36,390 nucleotides of DNA from Pseudobacteriovorax sp. Lineage in GTDB: Bacteria > Bdellovibrionota_B > Oligoflexia > Oligoflexales > Oligoflexaceae. This document shows, piece after piece, positions 35,639-36,390 of the stretch. A model generated the notes under the pieces. It did no database searches. It was given only the letters and a program-made list of their open reading frames with translations, and had not been told where the DNA came from. The stretch is taken from contig JABSRP010000061.1 in assembly GCA_013215145.1 (NCBI GenBank), positions 1-36,390 on the forward strand, in the 5' to 3' direction. A program made the translations under genes and the position numbers. The number at the start of each line of letters is the position of its first letter. Within the stretch, counting starts at the first letter, position 1.

Positions 35639-36325
35639 TGCCACTTCAGTATAGGTCTGATAAACCCCTAAGCCGTCGGTTAGGAATGAACCGGAGAAGC
35701 CTTCCAGATATTTTTCAATTGTGGCTTTTGCACGAGATTTTTCATAATGAAAAACCGTAATTTTCTTTCCTGGCGGACCTTCTCTAGCCTGAACCAATAC
35801 ATAACTTTTCTGGTCAGCTCGGCGGTCCTTTTCTTTTAAAACTTGAAAACTGGTCTCGTCCATCGAGATTGCCGGACTTTTGAGAAGTATTTCATGCAAT
35901 AATTTTTTTACGGGCAATAGCTTTTCGCTAATTTGGATCATCCAGCGAGACATTTTATCGCGTCCAAGCTCGATATTGTCGTTCTTTAATGATTTCTCAA
36001 TACGATATAGAGGCAAACCCTCAACGTATATACTACAAGCTAAATATGCAAGAGACTCTAGAGTGACTGAGCAACGAGCCAGTGGGTGTGCTGGCATAGA
36101 AGCTTGCTTGACAGCCTCGCATTTTTTGCAGCCATAGACAGGTTTTATGAATCTATGGACGGTAAGTTTACGTGGCTGGATATGAAGCTTTTCACTGATC
36201 TTTTCACTAATCTGCTGCATGTTCTCGTTGCAACAACTGCAGATCCTTTCAGATTCTGGAACATCTAGATGGATATCTTCTCTGGGAAGTTCTTCGGGAA
36301 TAGACTTCCTTGCTGTGTAGTGCTC
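35615..36325 (-). mobile_element. IS66-family transposase (TnpC) remnant
   Basis: The frame is open from 36325, just after an in-frame TAG (36326-36328). It begins HYTARKSIPEELPREDIHL, typical of TnpC before its zinc finger; the finger follows (ICSCCNEN and YGCKKCE), then PLYRIEKSLKND, first catalytic Asp in MDETSFQVL and second in FLTDGLGVY. It ends TEVASFPRTPV-stop, so the C-terminal part with the third acidic residue is gone, and the N-terminal part is cut by the TAG. The first ATG inside is at 36220. tnpA/tnpB and terminal repeats are not seen; the element extends or ends beyond the window. Not able to transpose by itself. Confidence 0.85.
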
Positions 36326-36390
36326 CTAAAGAAACCTAATAACTCTCCGATAACTTTCATGAATGTCGGAGGTACAATATGGCAAAGCGC

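Noticed and set aside
1..36390. CRISPR arrays, tRNA or rRNA genes
   Set aside because: No regularly spaced repeats, cloverleaf sequences or ribosomal RNA segments were recognised by eye; a tRNAscan or Infernal run could still find a missed small RNA.

Overview
The window carries about 30 protein genes, four visibly broken genes and no rRNA, tRNA or CRISPR. Gram-negative envelope features are common: lipoprotein signal peptides, Sec signals, type IV pilin-like proteins and a ModABC importer. Three receptors carry the 7TMR-DISM membrane module, and there is a DUF4360 protein. With moderate GC, this mix points (inference only) to a free-living or predatory Bdellovibrionota/Oligoflexia-type bacterium.

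Layout. 1-1230 is the end of a molybdenum hydroxylase large subunit (IorB-like), followed by a small Hint-like remnant, a cluster of inverted repeats, a YecM-HAD fusion and an AIM24 protein. 4184-9173 holds a lipoprotein and a phosphorelay set: PAS histidine kinase, receiver-kinase fusion and a convergent Hpt protein. 9318-11801 is a zinc metallopeptidase lipoprotein. 12095-14877 is a CheA-like 7TMR-DISM kinase broken by a stop codon and a frameshift. 15206-16853 holds small secreted and hypothetical genes.

16838-24182 is a molybdenum island: moeA-moaA-moaC-mobBA-moaD-moaE on the minus strand, divergent from modABC. ModABC imports molybdate, MoaA/MoaC/MoaDE build molybdopterin, MoeA inserts Mo, and MobBA makes the guanine dinucleotide form. 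The IorB-like enzyme at the left edge is a Mo-cofactor user. Two oddities stand out: MoaE is fused to a degenerate E1/ThiF-like domain, and an in-frame TAG removes the last 34 codons of mobA. Three Gly-Gly codon pairs in this operon double as Shine-Dalgarno sequences.

24337-25983 is a bufferin-type RiPP operon (DUF2282 precursor, DUF692/MNIO enzyme, short DUF2063 partner), probably for copper handling. 25984-35174 holds an SGNH hydrolase, a frameshifted lipoprotein, an intact CheA-like 7TMR-DISM kinase, two pseudopilins, a secreted helical-repeat protein and a 7TMR-DISM nucleotide cyclase. The right edge is a truncated peptidoglycan-hydrolase-like gene abutting an IS66 transposase remnant.

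Five loci (12095-14877, mobA, 27137-27861, 35468-35638, 35615-36325) are broken. Either this replicon is decaying locally or the assembly carries errors; read mapping would tell.
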